Assembly (NCBI RefSeq): GCF_900113905.1
Contig: NZ_FORC01000004.1
Span: forward strand, 248,001-312,000
Source: Phytopseudomonas argentinensis
GTDB taxonomy: Bacteria; Pseudomonadota; Gammaproteobacteria; Pseudomonadales; Pseudomonadaceae
DNA: 64,000 nt
Direction: 5' to 3'
The notes below the pieces were generated by a model. It was not told the DNA's origin and did no database searches. It saw nothing but the letters and a program-made list of their open reading frames with translations. The translations under genes and the position numbers were made by a program. Positions within the stretch are counted from its first letter, which is position 1, and each line of letters starts with the position of its first letter. Of the stretch, positions 22,416 through 30,815 are shown piece by piece.

Positions 22416-23784
22416 GGTGACCACCACCCTTGGTGCCGGGCCACTGCTGTCCATCGCTGCCGGCGCCGTCCTGCTGCTGTTGCTGATGATCATCCGCTTC
22501 CGCCTGCACGCCTTCCTGGCTCTGGTGCTGGTGAGCATCTTCACGGCACTGGCGACGCAGATTCCCTTCGACAAGATCGTCCCGACACTGCTCGGCGGCT
22601 TCGGCACCACGCTCGCGGCGGTGGCCTTGCTGGTTGGCCTTGGCGCGATGATCGGGCGCCTGCTGGAAATCACCGGCGGCGCCCAGGTGCTTGCAGACAC
22701 GCTGATCAACAAGTTCGGTGAACAGCGGGCGCCATTCGCATTGGGCGTGGCCTCGTTGCTGTTCGGCTTTCCGATCTTCTTTGACGCTGGCCTGGTGGTC
22801 ATGCTGCCGATCATCTTCAGCGTGGCCAAACGTTTTGGTGGCTCGACGCTGACCTACGCACTGCCTGCCGCAGGTGCCTTCGCTGCCATGCATGCGCTGG
22901 TTCCGCCACACCCCGGCCCGGTTGCGGCGGCAGAATTGCTGGGGGCCAACATTGGCCTGCTGGTGCTGGTCGGCGCCGTGATTGCCTTGCCTACCTGGTA
23001 CTTTGGCGGCTATGTGTTTGGCAAATGGGCCGGCAAACGCTTCGACCTCAAGCTGCCGGCCAGCTTCCTGACCGATGTGCCGCGCGACGAAAACGTGACA
23101 CCGCCGCGGTTCTCACTGGTATTGACCATTCTCCTGCTGCCGCTGGCGCTGATCTTCCTGGATACCGGCCTCAACACGCTGACCGTCATAGGCGCGGTGG
23201 ATGGCGGCAGCAACTGGGTGCAGTTCCTGCGCATGCTCGGTAAAACCCCGGTGGCGCTGCTGATTACCGTACTGTTCGCGCTGATCGCCTTCAGCGGCCG
23301 GCACAGCGGCAAGCACCTCGAGAAAGTCTGTGATGGTGCGCTCGGGCCGATCTGCTCGATCATTCTGGTTACCGGGGCAGGGGGCATGTTCGGCGGTGTG
23401 CTGCGCACCAGCGGCATTGGTGACGCCCTGGCGGACACACTCTCGGATACCGGCATGCCGGTCATTGTCGCGGCCTTCGTGATCTCCGCGGCGCTGCGCG
23501 TAGCTCAGGGATCGGCAACCGTCGCCCTGACCACCACGGCAGCCTTGGTGGCGCCAATGGTCGCGGCGACCGCAGGCCTTAGCGAGTTCGATCTGTGCTT
23601 TATCGTGGTCGCCATCGCCGGTGGCGCGACGGTGCTGTCCCACGTCAACGACTCGGGCTTCTGGCTGGTCAGCCGTTTCCTGGAAATGGACGAGAAGACC
23701 ACGCTGAAAACCTGGACGGTGATGGAAACGTTGCTCGGCGGCATCGCCTTCATCTTGGCGGTCATTGGCAGCCTGATCCTGTAG
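22408..23784 (+). CDS. gntP: gluconate:H+ symporter, GntP family
   Basis: Inner-membrane gluconate importer of 458 aa with about 12 to 14 hydrophobic segments. Family features include IRFRLHAFLALVLVSI near the N-terminus, a FFDAGLVVMLPI motif near residue 130, AAMHALVPPHPGPVAAAELL near 165, and the C-terminal VLSHVNDSGFWLVSRFLEM. Those are the signature GntP stretches. It completes gntR / gntK-gntP as in P. aeruginosa. Upstream GAGGAGGGCG provides a ribosome site within the small leader ORF. Confidence 0.93.
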   Translation: MNEVTTTLGAGPLLSIAAGAVLLLLLMIIRFRLHAFLALVLVSIFTALATQIPFDKIVPTLLGGFGTTLAAVALLVGLGAMIGRLLEITGGAQVLADTLINKFGEQRAPFALGVASLLFGFPIFFDAGLVVMLPIIFSVAKRFGGSTLTYALPAAGAFAAMHALVPPHPGPVAAAELLGANIGLLVLVGAVIALPTWYFGGYVFGKWAGKRFDLKLPASFLTDVPRDENVTPPRFSLVLTILLLPLALIFLDTGLNTLTVIGAVDGGSNWVQFLRMLGKTPVALLITVLFALIAFSGRHSGKHLEKVCDGALGPICSIILVTGAGGMFGGVLRTSGIGDALADTLSDTGMPVIVAAFVISAALRVAQGSATVALTTTAALVAPMVAATAGLSEFDLCFIVVAIAGGATVLSHVNDSGFWLVSRFLEMDEKTTLKTWTVMETLLGGIAFILAVIGSLIL

Positions 23785-23793
23785 CGTGTAAGG

Positions 23794-23820
23794 CCGATGC
23801 CGTCATGGCGACGGCATCGG
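23794..23820 (+). terminator. hairpin after gntP
   Basis: CCGATGCCGTC, a 5-nt loop and GACGGCATCGG form a perfect 11-bp stem 9 bp past the gntP stop. The following bases (TGCGGG) lack a T-run, so it may act as an mRNA 3'-end stabiliser or a rho-independent terminator of poor efficiency. Confidence 0.55.
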
Positions 23821-23909
23821 TGCGGGATTACACACCGTTCCAGATCTGGAACAACCCGGCAGCTTCATCTGGTGCCTTACGCGGCGCCAGATCCTGACGA
23901 ACGACCCGG

Positions 23910-24149
23910 GATATTTCTCAGGCACAACGCGAACTGAAAGCAAGGCGCCAGCCGCGGCATCTTTGACAGCGATATCTGCAAAGTCGTCCAAGCACCGTGC
24001 GCGCGCACATTGAGAGCATCTTTCGCAAAACTAAAGCGTTCGGCATGAGCAGCGGCCACTTTGAAGGGACTGACGATTACGAAGTGAGTTTTGCAGCAGA
24101 TGGTCACGAGAATCTGGCGGGAGAACAGCTGGCATCAGCCAACACATAA
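23910..24149 (+). pseudogene. decayed LuxR-type HTH fragment (possible)
   Basis: In one frame the sequence reads ...ISQAQRELKARRQPRHL, a TGA stop at 23964-23966, then QRYLQSRPSTVRAHIESIFR and KTKAF. The second part closely resembles the recognition helix and C-terminus of LuxR/FixJ-type DNA-binding domains (S-TVR-HI-SIFRK), and the first part fits the upstream helix. The frame then runs to a TAA at 24147. There is no start codon or ribosome site, and base composition is less GC-rich than the neighbours. I read it as a degraded 3' remnant; the match is by eye only. Confidence 0.4.
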
Positions 24150-24154
24150 CTTCG

Positions 24155-24170
24155 CATAATGTATATTATG
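24155..24170. promoter_or_regulatory. AT-rich palindrome CATAAT-GTAT-ATTATG
   Basis: A perfect 6-bp inverted repeat around GTAT. It resembles operators of FCD-type GntR regulators (TNGTATACNA-like, AT-rich), two of which are encoded just beyond, but it lies at the 3' side of those genes with no obvious promoter to control. From 24171 to 24378 I see no gene, only AT-richer sequence and a weak 4-bp hairpin at 24317-24330. Confidence 0.35.
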
Positions 24171-24378
24171 TTAAATTAAGTATTCTAGATTGATCCACGC
24201 CAGACCAACCTGTGCCGTTTGCCCCACTCAGCAACACCAAATCCTGATCCTCTGGCAATTTTCTCCTCGTCGTTTCTGCTGCTGTCGAAAGCTGGCATCA
24301 GGTACGAGAAAACGCGCCCCTTCCTTGGGGAGATTTTCTTGGTTGATAGCCATCGCCTGCGAACTTGGCGTCATTGAA

Positions 24379-25086
24379 TTAGCTAATGGTTATGTTCGCC
24401 GTCAGGTTCTGCTGCATGAAATCCAGGAACCGGCGCTGGAACAGCATCGTGTGCTCGTGTGCGGCGGTCTCGGCGGCATCGGCGTCGCGGGCGGCGATGG
24501 CCTCGACGAGCTCTTCGTGATCGCGGCCCAGACCCGACGAGCTGGCGGTGCTGATGATGAAGTCGAAATGCAGGTGCAGCAGGCGCTGCCCCTCACCCAG
24601 CAGCCGCTCGTAGTAGCGGGTCAGGTACGGATTCTTGCCGGCCTGGGCAATTTTCAGGTGCAGCGCCTTGTTCAGTTCGGTCATGGCCTGGAAGTCGCCC
24701 TTGGAGATCGACGCCATGTAGGCATCCTCGGCAGCACGGATGCGTTGCATGTCTTCATCGGTACGTTGCAAGGCGGCAAGCCGGGTGACCGCACGCTGGA
24801 TCAGGTCCAGCGCCGCCACGTAGTTGGGGAACTCCTCGATCTCGAACGGTGTGACCAGGGTGGTGCGATTCGGCAGGATGGTGACCAGCCCCTCCGTGAT
24901 CAGCCGCGCCAGGGCATCGCGCACCGGCGAGCGGGAAAGGCCGAACTGTGCGGCCAGCGACACCTCGTCGAGTTGCGAGCCCGGCTTGAGTTTCAGGGTG
25001 AGTATCTGCTTGCGCAGCTCTTCGTAGATGTAACGCCCGCCATGTCGGCGCCCGTTGCTTTCGGGTTCTACTGCATCGTTGCTCAT
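24379..25086 (-). CDS. GntR-family regulator, FCD subfamily (copy A)
   Basis: Transcription factor of 235 aa. The N-terminal winged HTH is in residues about 15-80 (GRYIYEELRKQILTLKLKPGSQLDEVSLAAQFGLSRSPVRDALARL in translation). The FCD effector domain follows, with metal or ligand residues in the pattern D-LIQRAVTRLAA, LNKALHLKIAQAGKNPYL and AHEHTMLFQRRF. The start at 25086 (MSNDAVEPES) follows AGGAA; upstream in-frame codons to 25170 look non-coding. It is a close paralogue of the next gene, and the pair lies at the 3' end of the imino-acid catabolic cluster it may control. Confidence 0.88.
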   Translation of the reverse strand: MSNDAVEPESNGRRHGGRYIYEELRKQILTLKLKPGSQLDEVSLAAQFGLSRSPVRDALARLITEGLVTILPNRTTLVTPFEIEEFPNYVAALDLIQRAVTRLAALQRTDEDMQRIRAAEDAYMASISKGDFQAMTELNKALHLKIAQAGKNPYLTRYYERLLGEGQRLLHLHFDFIISTASSSGLGRDHEELVEAIAARDADAAETAAHEHTMLFQRRFLDFMQQNLTANITIS

Positions 25087-25203
25087 CGGTGGTTCCTGAC
25101 AGTGCCTGGGCCCGGCAGCGCAGCCGGCGAATGCTGCCAAGAGTACCCCATGGTCGCGACGCCGAACCATCGGCCGGCGCCGTGCAGCGCGAAGAGATCG
25201 CCG

Positions 25204-25911
25204 CTAGCGAATCGAGACGCCCTGGGTGAGGTTCTGCTTCATGAATTCCAGAAAGCGATCACGAAACAGCATGGTGTGCTCGTGGGAAGCCCGTTCGGCC
25301 AGGTCCGCCTGGCGGTTGGCGATGGCGTCGATGATGCCGTCATGGTCCTGCTCGGCACTGCTGAGCCCCTGCGAGCTGACGATGAAGTCGAACTGCAGGT
25401 GCAGCAGGCGTTGGCCCTCGCCCAGCAGCTTTTCGTAGTAGCGGGTGAAATAGGGGTTGTGCCCTGCCCTGGCGATCTCCAGGTGGAAGGCCTTGTTCAA
25501 CTCGGACATGGCCTCGAAGCTACCCTTTCCCAGCGCCTCGACATAGGCGCCATTGGCCTGACGAATGCGCTGCAGGTCCTGCTCGGTGTGGTTCAGCGCC
25601 GCCAGTCGGGTTACCGCGCGCTGGGTCAGGTCCAGCGCGGCGATATAGTCGGGAAACGCCTCGATCTCGAAGGGCGTGACCAGCAGGGTGCGATTGGGCA
25701 GGATGCTCACCAGCCCCTCGCTGATCAGCCGTGCCAGGGCATCGCGCACCGGCGAACGGGACAGCTTGAACTGCGTCGCCAGCGAGACCTCGTCCAACTG
25801 CGCACCGGGCTTGAGTTGCAAGGTAAGGATCTGCCGGCGCAGCGCCTCGTAGATATAGCGACCGCCGTGGCGCCTGGCGCTGCCTTGCGCTTCGATCTCG
25901 ATTACGCCCAT
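25204..25911 (-). CDS. GntR-family regulator, FCD subfamily (copy B)
   Basis: Second FCD regulator, also 235 aa and alignable with copy A end to end without gaps of note. RRHGGRYIYEALRRQILTLQ and SRSPVRDALARLISEGLV have near-identical partners there. HTH at residues about 15-80; FCD domain with LNKAFHLEIARAGHNPYF and SHEHTMLFRDRF. It starts with MGVIEIEAQGS 41 bp after the proline-racemase-family gene, so it is likely co-transcribed with it. Ligand probably an imino or amino acid by context. Confidence 0.88.
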   Translation of the reverse strand: MGVIEIEAQGSARRHGGRYIYEALRRQILTLQLKPGAQLDEVSLATQFKLSRSPVRDALARLISEGLVSILPNRTLLVTPFEIEAFPDYIAALDLTQRAVTRLAALNHTEQDLQRIRQANGAYVEALGKGSFEAMSELNKAFHLEIARAGHNPYFTRYYEKLLGEGQRLLHLQFDFIVSSQGLSSAEQDHDGIIDAIANRQADLAERASHEHTMLFRDRFLEFMKQNLTQGVSIR

Positions 25912-25952
25912 GGCGCTGCTCCGCAGGTTCGGACGGGCCGGCTGTCACGCAC

Positions 25953-26981
25953 TCACTGGGCGAAGGCCGGGCCCCAGGTATCGCTGAGCATGAAACCTGC
26001 GGCCAGGGGGTCGTCCGGGTCCACTCCCAGTTGCTGGATGCCGTAGATCCAGGCGCGCCCGGTGATGCGCGGCAACACCGCAGGCCGGCCACCGACCTCG
26101 CAGTGCCCCAGAAGCTGCACCTGGAACTCGCCGCCGATGGTGGAGCGCGAGACCAGTTGCGCGCCCTCCTCGACCAGGCCCCGTGCCGCCAGGGTGGCCA
26201 GGTTGGCCGAACTGCCGGTACCGCAGGGCGAGCGGTCGACGCGCCCCGGTGGCAAGGTGGTGCAGGTCTGGTAGGTGCGGTCATCCAGGCGGTTGCGGAA
26301 CATCACATAAGCCACTTCGTCGAGCGCGGCGAACAGCGGGTGCTGCACGCTGACCTGGCGGTTGATCAATTCCTTCAGCGCCACGCCGGCGGCGGCCAGC
26401 TCGCGGGCGTGCTGCGGGGCGATGCTCAGGCCCACCTGTTCCACGTCGACCAGGGCGTAGTACACGCCGCCAAAGGCAATATCGGCCTTGATGGTGCCGA
26501 ATGCCTCGGTGTCGATGGCCAGGTCCAGGTGTTCGACGAACGACGGCACCATGTCCAGCGACACGCTCAGGCAGCGCCCGTCCGCGCACTGCGCGCGGGC
26601 GGTGACGAGGCCGGCCGGGGTGTCCAGCACCACGCTGGTTTCCGGCTCCTGCATCGGCAGCATGCCCAGTTCCAGCAACGCGGTGACCACGCAGATACAG
26701 TTGCTGCCGGACATCGGGTGGGCCTTGTCTGCCTGCAGCACGATGAAGCCGGCCTGCGCTTCCGGCCGGGTCGGCGGCAGCAGCAGGTTGACCGACATCT
26801 GCAGGCAGCCGCGTGGCTCCAGCGTCACCAGGCGGCGCAGGCTGTCGTCCACCTGGTTGATATGGTTCATCTTGTCCAGCATGGTCTCGCCGGGGATGCC
26901 GATCACGCCTGCGGTAATGACCTTGCCGATCTCACCCTCGCAGTGCACGTCCACCAGTTGCAGCGTTTTCTTCCAGCGCAT
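25953..26981 (-). CDS. proline racemase-family enzyme (hydroxyproline epimerase-like, Ser/Cys type)
   Basis: Cofactor-independent epimerase or dehydratase of 342 aa. The family uses two catalytic residues: here the first site is Ser in HPMSGSNCICV (residues about 88-98; Cys in classical racemases) and the second is Cys in DRSPCGTGSSA near 244. That Ser/Cys pair defines a subgroup distinct from Cys/Cys racemases and Cys/Thr trans-3-hydroxyproline dehydratases. With the adjacent FAD oxidase, DapA-like lyase and aldehyde dehydrogenase, the likely step is conversion of trans-4-hydroxy-L-proline to cis-4-hydroxy-D-proline. Activity is inferred from context. Confidence 0.8.
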   Translation of the reverse strand: MRWKKTLQLVDVHCEGEIGKVITAGVIGIPGETMLDKMNHINQVDDSLRRLVTLEPRGCLQMSVNLLLPPTRPEAQAGFIVLQADKAHPMSGSNCICVVTALLELGMLPMQEPETSVVLDTPAGLVTARAQCADGRCLSVSLDMVPSFVEHLDLAIDTEAFGTIKADIAFGGVYYALVDVEQVGLSIAPQHARELAAAGVALKELINRQVSVQHPLFAALDEVAYVMFRNRLDDRTYQTCTTLPPGRVDRSPCGTGSSANLATLAARGLVEEGAQLVSRSTIGGEFQVQLLGHCEVGGRPAVLPRITGRAWIYGIQQLGVDPDDPLAAGFMLSDTWGPAFAQ

Positions 26982-26991
26982 GGCCGTTACC

Positions 26992-28473
26992 TCACTTGAT
27001 GTACCAGGCCCAGGGTTGCTCGCTGTCGTAGCGAGTGATCTGCTTGGTTTCCAGATAGTTGTTCAGGCCCCACTCGCCCAGTTCGCGGCCGATGCCGCTG
27101 TGCTTGTAACCGCCCCACGGCGCCTCGGTGAAGGTCGGTTGCGAGCAGTTGATCCAGACGATGCCGGCGCGCAGCTTGCGGGCGACCCGCTCGGCGCGCG
27201 GCAGGTCCCTGGACATCACCGCAGCCGCCAGGCCGAAGCGCGAGTCGTTGGCAGCATGCAGCGCCTCGGCTTCGTCATCGAACGGGCGCAGGCATACCAC
27301 CGGGCCGAAGATTTCCTCGTTCCAGATCCAACTGTCTTCTGGCACGTCGGCGAAAATGGTCGGCTGCAGGTAGAAGCCCTTGGCGAAACCAGCCGGGCGC
27401 TCGCCGCCATGGACCAGCCTGGCGCCCTCCTCGCGCCCACGGCCGATGGCCTCGCGCACCTTGTCGTACTGGCTCTGGCTGACCAAGGGGCCGAGCAGCA
27501 CGCCCTCCTCCATCCCGTTGCCGATGCGCACCTTCCCGGCCTCCTGCCTGAGGCGTTCGAGCAGCGGCGCGTACAGCTCGCGCTGCACCAGCACGCGAGA
27601 GGTGGCCGAGCAGACCTGGCCCTGGTTCCAGAAGATGCCGAACATGATCCACTCGACGGCGGCCTCGATATCGCTATCGGCGAAGACAATGAACGGTGAC
27701 TTGCCGCCCAGCTCCAGGCTGATGTTTTTGATGTCCTTGGCAGCCGCCTGCATGATCCGGCTGCCGGTCGGCACGCTGCCGGTAAAGGCCAGCTTGTCGA
27801 TGCCGGGGTGCTCGGCCAGCGGCGCGCCGGCATCCGGGCCAAGGCCGCTGACCAGGTTCAGCACGCCGGCCGGCAGCCCGGCCTCATGGGCGATACCGGC
27901 AAGTTCCAGGGCGGTCAGCGGGGTCAGCTCGGATGGTTTGAGTACCATGCTGCACCCGGCCGCCAGGGCCGGGGCGACCTTCCAGGCAGCCATCAGCATG
28001 GGGAAGTTCCAGGGGATGATGGCGCCGGCGACGCCCACCGGCTCCTTGCGCGCCACCGAGCTGAAGCGCTCGTCGGCCAGCGCCACGGGTTGTTCAGCAT
28101 GGCTGTCGAGGTCTTCGGCCAGGTCGGCATAGAAATCGAAGCAGCCAGCGGTGTCGCCGATATCCCAGAGCGCCTCGGGCAGCGGCTTGCCGTTGTCGCG
28201 CACCTCCAGCTCGGCCAGTTCCTGCTGACGCGCGCGGATGCCCTGGGCGATGCGCCGCAGCACGGCGGCGCGCGCCGCACCGCTCATGTTCGGCCAGGGC
28301 CCTTCGTCGAAGGCCCGGCGCGCCGCCCTGACGGCGAGGTCGATGTCCTCGGCGTTGGCCGCGGCGACCCTGGCCAGAGGCTGCTCGCTGCTCGGATCGA
28401 GTGTCTCGAAGGTGCCGCCCCTTACCGGCGCGACCCACTGGCCGTCGATATAGAGCTGGTCATAGGTGTTCAT
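26992..28473 (-). CDS. NAD(P)-dependent aldehyde dehydrogenase
   Basis: ALDH superfamily enzyme of 493 aa. It has the cofactor motif GAIIPWNFPMLMAAWKVAPAL, FTGSVPTGSRIM, the general-base Glu in LELGGKSP (near residue 250) and the nucleophile Cys in NQGQVCSATSR (near 285). Overall it resembles betaine-aldehyde-dehydrogenase-like enzymes. In this cluster the expected substrate is alpha-ketoglutarate semialdehyde, the last intermediate of hydroxyproline breakdown, giving 2-oxoglutarate. The true start is the ATG at 28473 (MNTYDQLYIDGQWV), overlapping the FAD oxidase stop by 4 bp. The open frame upstream to 29685 is a shadow of that gene. Confidence 0.9.
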   Translation of the reverse strand: MNTYDQLYIDGQWVAPVRGGTFETLDPSSEQPLARVAAANAEDIDLAVRAARRAFDEGPWPNMSGAARAAVLRRIAQGIRARQQELAELEVRDNGKPLPEALWDIGDTAGCFDFYADLAEDLDSHAEQPVALADERFSSVARKEPVGVAGAIIPWNFPMLMAAWKVAPALAAGCSMVLKPSELTPLTALELAGIAHEAGLPAGVLNLVSGLGPDAGAPLAEHPGIDKLAFTGSVPTGSRIMQAAAKDIKNISLELGGKSPFIVFADSDIEAAVEWIMFGIFWNQGQVCSATSRVLVQRELYAPLLERLRQEAGKVRIGNGMEEGVLLGPLVSQSQYDKVREAIGRGREEGARLVHGGERPAGFAKGFYLQPTIFADVPEDSWIWNEEIFGPVVCLRPFDDEAEALHAANDSRFGLAAAVMSRDLPRAERVARKLRAGIVWINCSQPTFTEAPWGGYKHSGIGRELGEWGLNNYLETKQITRYDSEQPWAWYIK

Positions 28474-29753
28474 GCAAGTCCTCCAATAAGGGCGAAGCGC
28501 TTGGCGCTGAAGGGGGTCAGGTTCTGGGCGGGGGCTCGCCCGGCTGCCAGGTCGGCGATCAGCCGCCCGGTGGTGGCCCCCAGGGTCAGGCCCAATTGGC
28601 CGTGGCCGAAGGCCATGAGTACGTTGGGCAGGCGCGCTGAGCGGTCGATGATGGGCTTGGTATCGGGCAGGAACGGCCGATAGCCGACGCCGTATTCGAG
28701 CCGGGCGGTCTGCAGTTCGGGCAGGATGCGCCGGGCTTTCGCCAGGATGATCTCGGCGCGCTCGAAGTTCGGCTCGGCACCCTCGCCGGCGAACTCGATG
28801 GTACCGCCGATCTGCAGGCCGCGGGTCATCGGCGCGAAGCAGAAGCCGCCGTCGGCATAGATCACCGAGTGGCGCACCTCCACCCCGGGCTCGGGCACCA
28901 CCACCTGGTAACCGGCGATGCCGGCCAGCGGAACCGCCACGCCAAGCTGCGCGAAGAATTGCCGCGAGCCGGTGCCTGCGGCGACCACCACATGCTCGGC
29001 GGGCAGGCGCTTGCCACTGGCCAGGGTCACGCCGGTGGCGCGGTCGGCCAGGCAGTCGATGCGCTTGGCCTGCTCGCGCACGCGCACGCCGCCCTGGTCG
29101 ATGAAGCTCTGCGTCAGCGCGGCAATGAAACCTTCGGTGTCGCTGACCGCGCGCCAGTCGGGAAATAGCAGACCGTGCTGGAACTTGCCGGCCAGGCTCG
29201 GTTCCAGCTCGGCGATGGCGCCGGCATCCAGTTCCTCGGAGGCAAAACCCAGGGCCTTGCGCAGTTCCAGATGCGGGCGCTCGTGGGCCACCCCGGCCGG
29301 CGAATCGAAGACTTCGAGGATCGGTCGATCTCCCAGCAGGGTCTTGTCCGCGCAGGCATCGAGCAGCGGCGCGTAGTCCTGGTAGACATGTTCGGTCAGG
29401 GTGGTCATGGCCTGGGCGATCTCGACGATCTTCGCCTGGCGGGCGTTGGCCACGAAGCGCAGGAACCACGGCAGGATGCCCGGCAGCGCGCTCGGGCGCA
29501 GGGCCAGCGGGCCCTTCTGATCCAGCAGCCAGCCGGGAATCTTCTTCAGGATGCCGGGCTTGGACAGCGGAATGACCTCGCTGACGGCCATCTGCCCACA
29601 GCTCCATTTGGCCGTGCTGTCGCCGGGGGCTGCGGGGTCGACCAGGGTGACCCGATGACCTTCGCGCTGCAGGTACAGCGCGCAACAGACGCCGACAATG
29701 CCGCCACCGATGACCACGGCTTGTTGCGGGTTTGCAGCGGGTAAAGAGTTCAT
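28470..29753 (-). CDS. FAD-dependent D-amino/imino acid oxidase, DadA-like
   Basis: DAO/DadA-family flavoprotein of 427 aa. Dinucleotide motif VVIGGGIVGVCCALYLQREGH is near the N-terminus (residues 13-33 in translation), followed by GDSTAKWSCGQM, then substrate-domain residues and the C-terminal FAD motif NVLMAFGHGQLGLTLGATTGRL. Relatives include cis-4-hydroxy-D-proline dehydrogenases, which form pyrroline-4-hydroxy-2-carboxylate. The neighbouring epimerase and DapA-like lyase support that role. A plain D-amino acid dehydrogenase is the alternative. The start at 29753 is an ATG, and the 3' end overlaps the ALDH gene. Confidence 0.87.
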   Translation of the reverse strand: MNSLPAANPQQAVVIGGGIVGVCCALYLQREGHRVTLVDPAAPGDSTAKWSCGQMAVSEVIPLSKPGILKKIPGWLLDQKGPLALRPSALPGILPWFLRFVANARQAKIVEIAQAMTTLTEHVYQDYAPLLDACADKTLLGDRPILEVFDSPAGVAHERPHLELRKALGFASEELDAGAIAELEPSLAGKFQHGLLFPDWRAVSDTEGFIAALTQSFIDQGGVRVREQAKRIDCLADRATGVTLASGKRLPAEHVVVAAGTGSRQFFAQLGVAVPLAGIAGYQVVVPEPGVEVRHSVIYADGGFCFAPMTRGLQIGGTIEFAGEGAEPNFERAEIILAKARRILPELQTARLEYGVGYRPFLPDTKPIIDRSARLPNVLMAFGHGQLGLTLGATTGRLIADLAAGRAPAQNLTPFSAKRFALIGGLA

Positions 29754-29877
29754 ATGACGCTCACTTGGCCCGAACGATGAATGACGGGGGAATCAATACC
29801 GCGGTGGCTGATCGCGCTGTCAGTATGCACACAGCGCCCGTTGCGACGGTTGCGTAACGCCGCCCCGGGTCTGCGCG

Positions 29878-29899
29878 TGCCGGCCGATGTGGGCCGGCA
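29878..29899 (-). terminator. hairpin after the DapA-like gene
   Basis: TGCCGGCC, a 6-nt loop and GGCCGGCA form a perfect 8-bp stem about 10 bp past the DapA-like stop codon. No T-run follows. In the 156-bp gap before the FAD oxidase it could act as an mRNA processing or partial termination point, lowering enzyme expression relative to the transporter. Confidence 0.4.
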
Positions 29900-29909
29900 G
29901 GCGGCCGCC

Positions 29910-30788
29910 TCAACGCAACGAGGCCTCGAAGACGCGGCGGAACTCGGCCTTTTCCTCATCGGTCAGCGGCAGCAACGGCGCACGGGCATTGCCGCCCTTG
30001 AAGCCCGCCAGCTCGGCGCCGTACTTCACCTTCTGCACGAACTTGCCGCTTTCCAGGTTGGCCATGATCGGGAACAGGTTGCGCATCACGTTCTGGGCAC
30101 CGGCCAGATCGCCAGCGGTGAACTTGTTGTAGAAGTCCACCACCTTCTCCGGGAAGATGTTGGCCGGGCCACAGATCCAACTGGTGGCGCCCCAGAGGAA
30201 GAAGTCCAGCGCCTGGTCGTCCGAGCCGCAGGAGAGCTGGATCTTGCCCTTGTAGTGCTCGCCGATCTCGATGCCGCGCAGCAGGTTGCCGCTGCTTTCC
30301 TTGATACCGATGACGCGCGGGTGATCCTTGAGCGCCTCGATCACCCCCATGCCCACCTCGACGTTGGTCCGTACCGGGTAGTTGTAGAGCACCAGGTTGA
30401 TCTGCGGGAAGGCGTCGAGAATGGTGTGGTAGTGGCTGAGCAACTCCTCCTGGGACGGCAGCGCGTAGTACGGCGGTGCGATCAGCAGGTTGCTGTAGCC
30501 GGCGTCGACGCTCTGCTGCACCTGTTCCAGTACCTCGCGGGTGCAGGAGCCGTTGGCCCCGGAGATCAGGGTGCCGCGCTCGCCCACCACTTCCTTCACG
30601 GTGGCCAGGACCTGACGCCGCTCTTCGTTGGTCAGCGCGTAGTATTCGCCGGTCGAGCCCAGCGGCACGAAGCCGCTGACGCCGGCCTTGAGCTGGTGTT
30701 CGAGGATCGAGGCGAGAATCTCGTGATCGACGGCGCCGTGCTTGTCGAAAGGGGTGACGATGGCGGGCAGGATGCCTTTGAGTTGCAT
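29910..30788 (-). CDS. DapA-family lyase/deaminase (dihydrodipicolinate synthase-like)
   Basis: TIM-barrel class I aldolase-type enzyme of 292 aa. Visible are the loop GSTGEYYAL (near 44-52), Tyr of VLYNYPVRT (near 131-139), and the Schiff-base Lys in VIGIKESSGN (near 158-168). In hydroxyproline clusters this family member deaminates pyrroline-4-hydroxy-2-carboxylate to alpha-ketoglutarate semialdehyde. Presence of an epimerase, FAD oxidase and ALDH makes that more likely than lysine synthesis. The start is MQLKGILPAIVTPF at 30788, 27 bp after the permease gene. Confidence 0.88.
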   Translation of the reverse strand: MQLKGILPAIVTPFDKHGAVDHEILASILEHQLKAGVSGFVPLGSTGEYYALTNEERRQVLATVKEVVGERGTLISGANGSCTREVLEQVQQSVDAGYSNLLIAPPYYALPSQEELLSHYHTILDAFPQINLVLYNYPVRTNVEVGMGVIEALKDHPRVIGIKESSGNLLRGIEIGEHYKGKIQLSCGSDDQALDFFLWGATSWICGPANIFPEKVVDFYNKFTAGDLAGAQNVMRNLFPIMANLESGKFVQKVKYGAELAGFKGGNARAPLLPLTDEEKAEFRRVFEASLR

Positions 30789-30815
30789 GGTGGTGTCTCC
30801 GCTGCAGCTGGGGGG

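Noticed and set aside
24148-24181. Resemblance to a Cre loxP site (ATAACTTCG-ATAATGTAT shared in the left half)
   Set aside because: The left arm and spacer are similar, but the right arm lacks the required inverted repeat (TATGTTAAATTAA instead of TATACGAAGTTAT). No cre gene or phage context is present. The AT palindrome CATAAT-GTAT-ATTATG explains the signal better.
24190-26046. 618-codon plus-strand frame
   Set aside because: It is antisense to the two FCD regulators and part of the epimerase gene, which have clear domains and ribosome sites. The translation is low-complexity and has no recognisable motif.
26992-29685. 897-codon minus-strand frame suggesting an oxidase-ALDH fusion
   Set aside because: Only the part from 28473 onward reads as ALDH. 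The upstream part is an off-frame shadow of the FAD oxidase gene (28470-29753), with arginine/alanine/glycine-rich nonsense.
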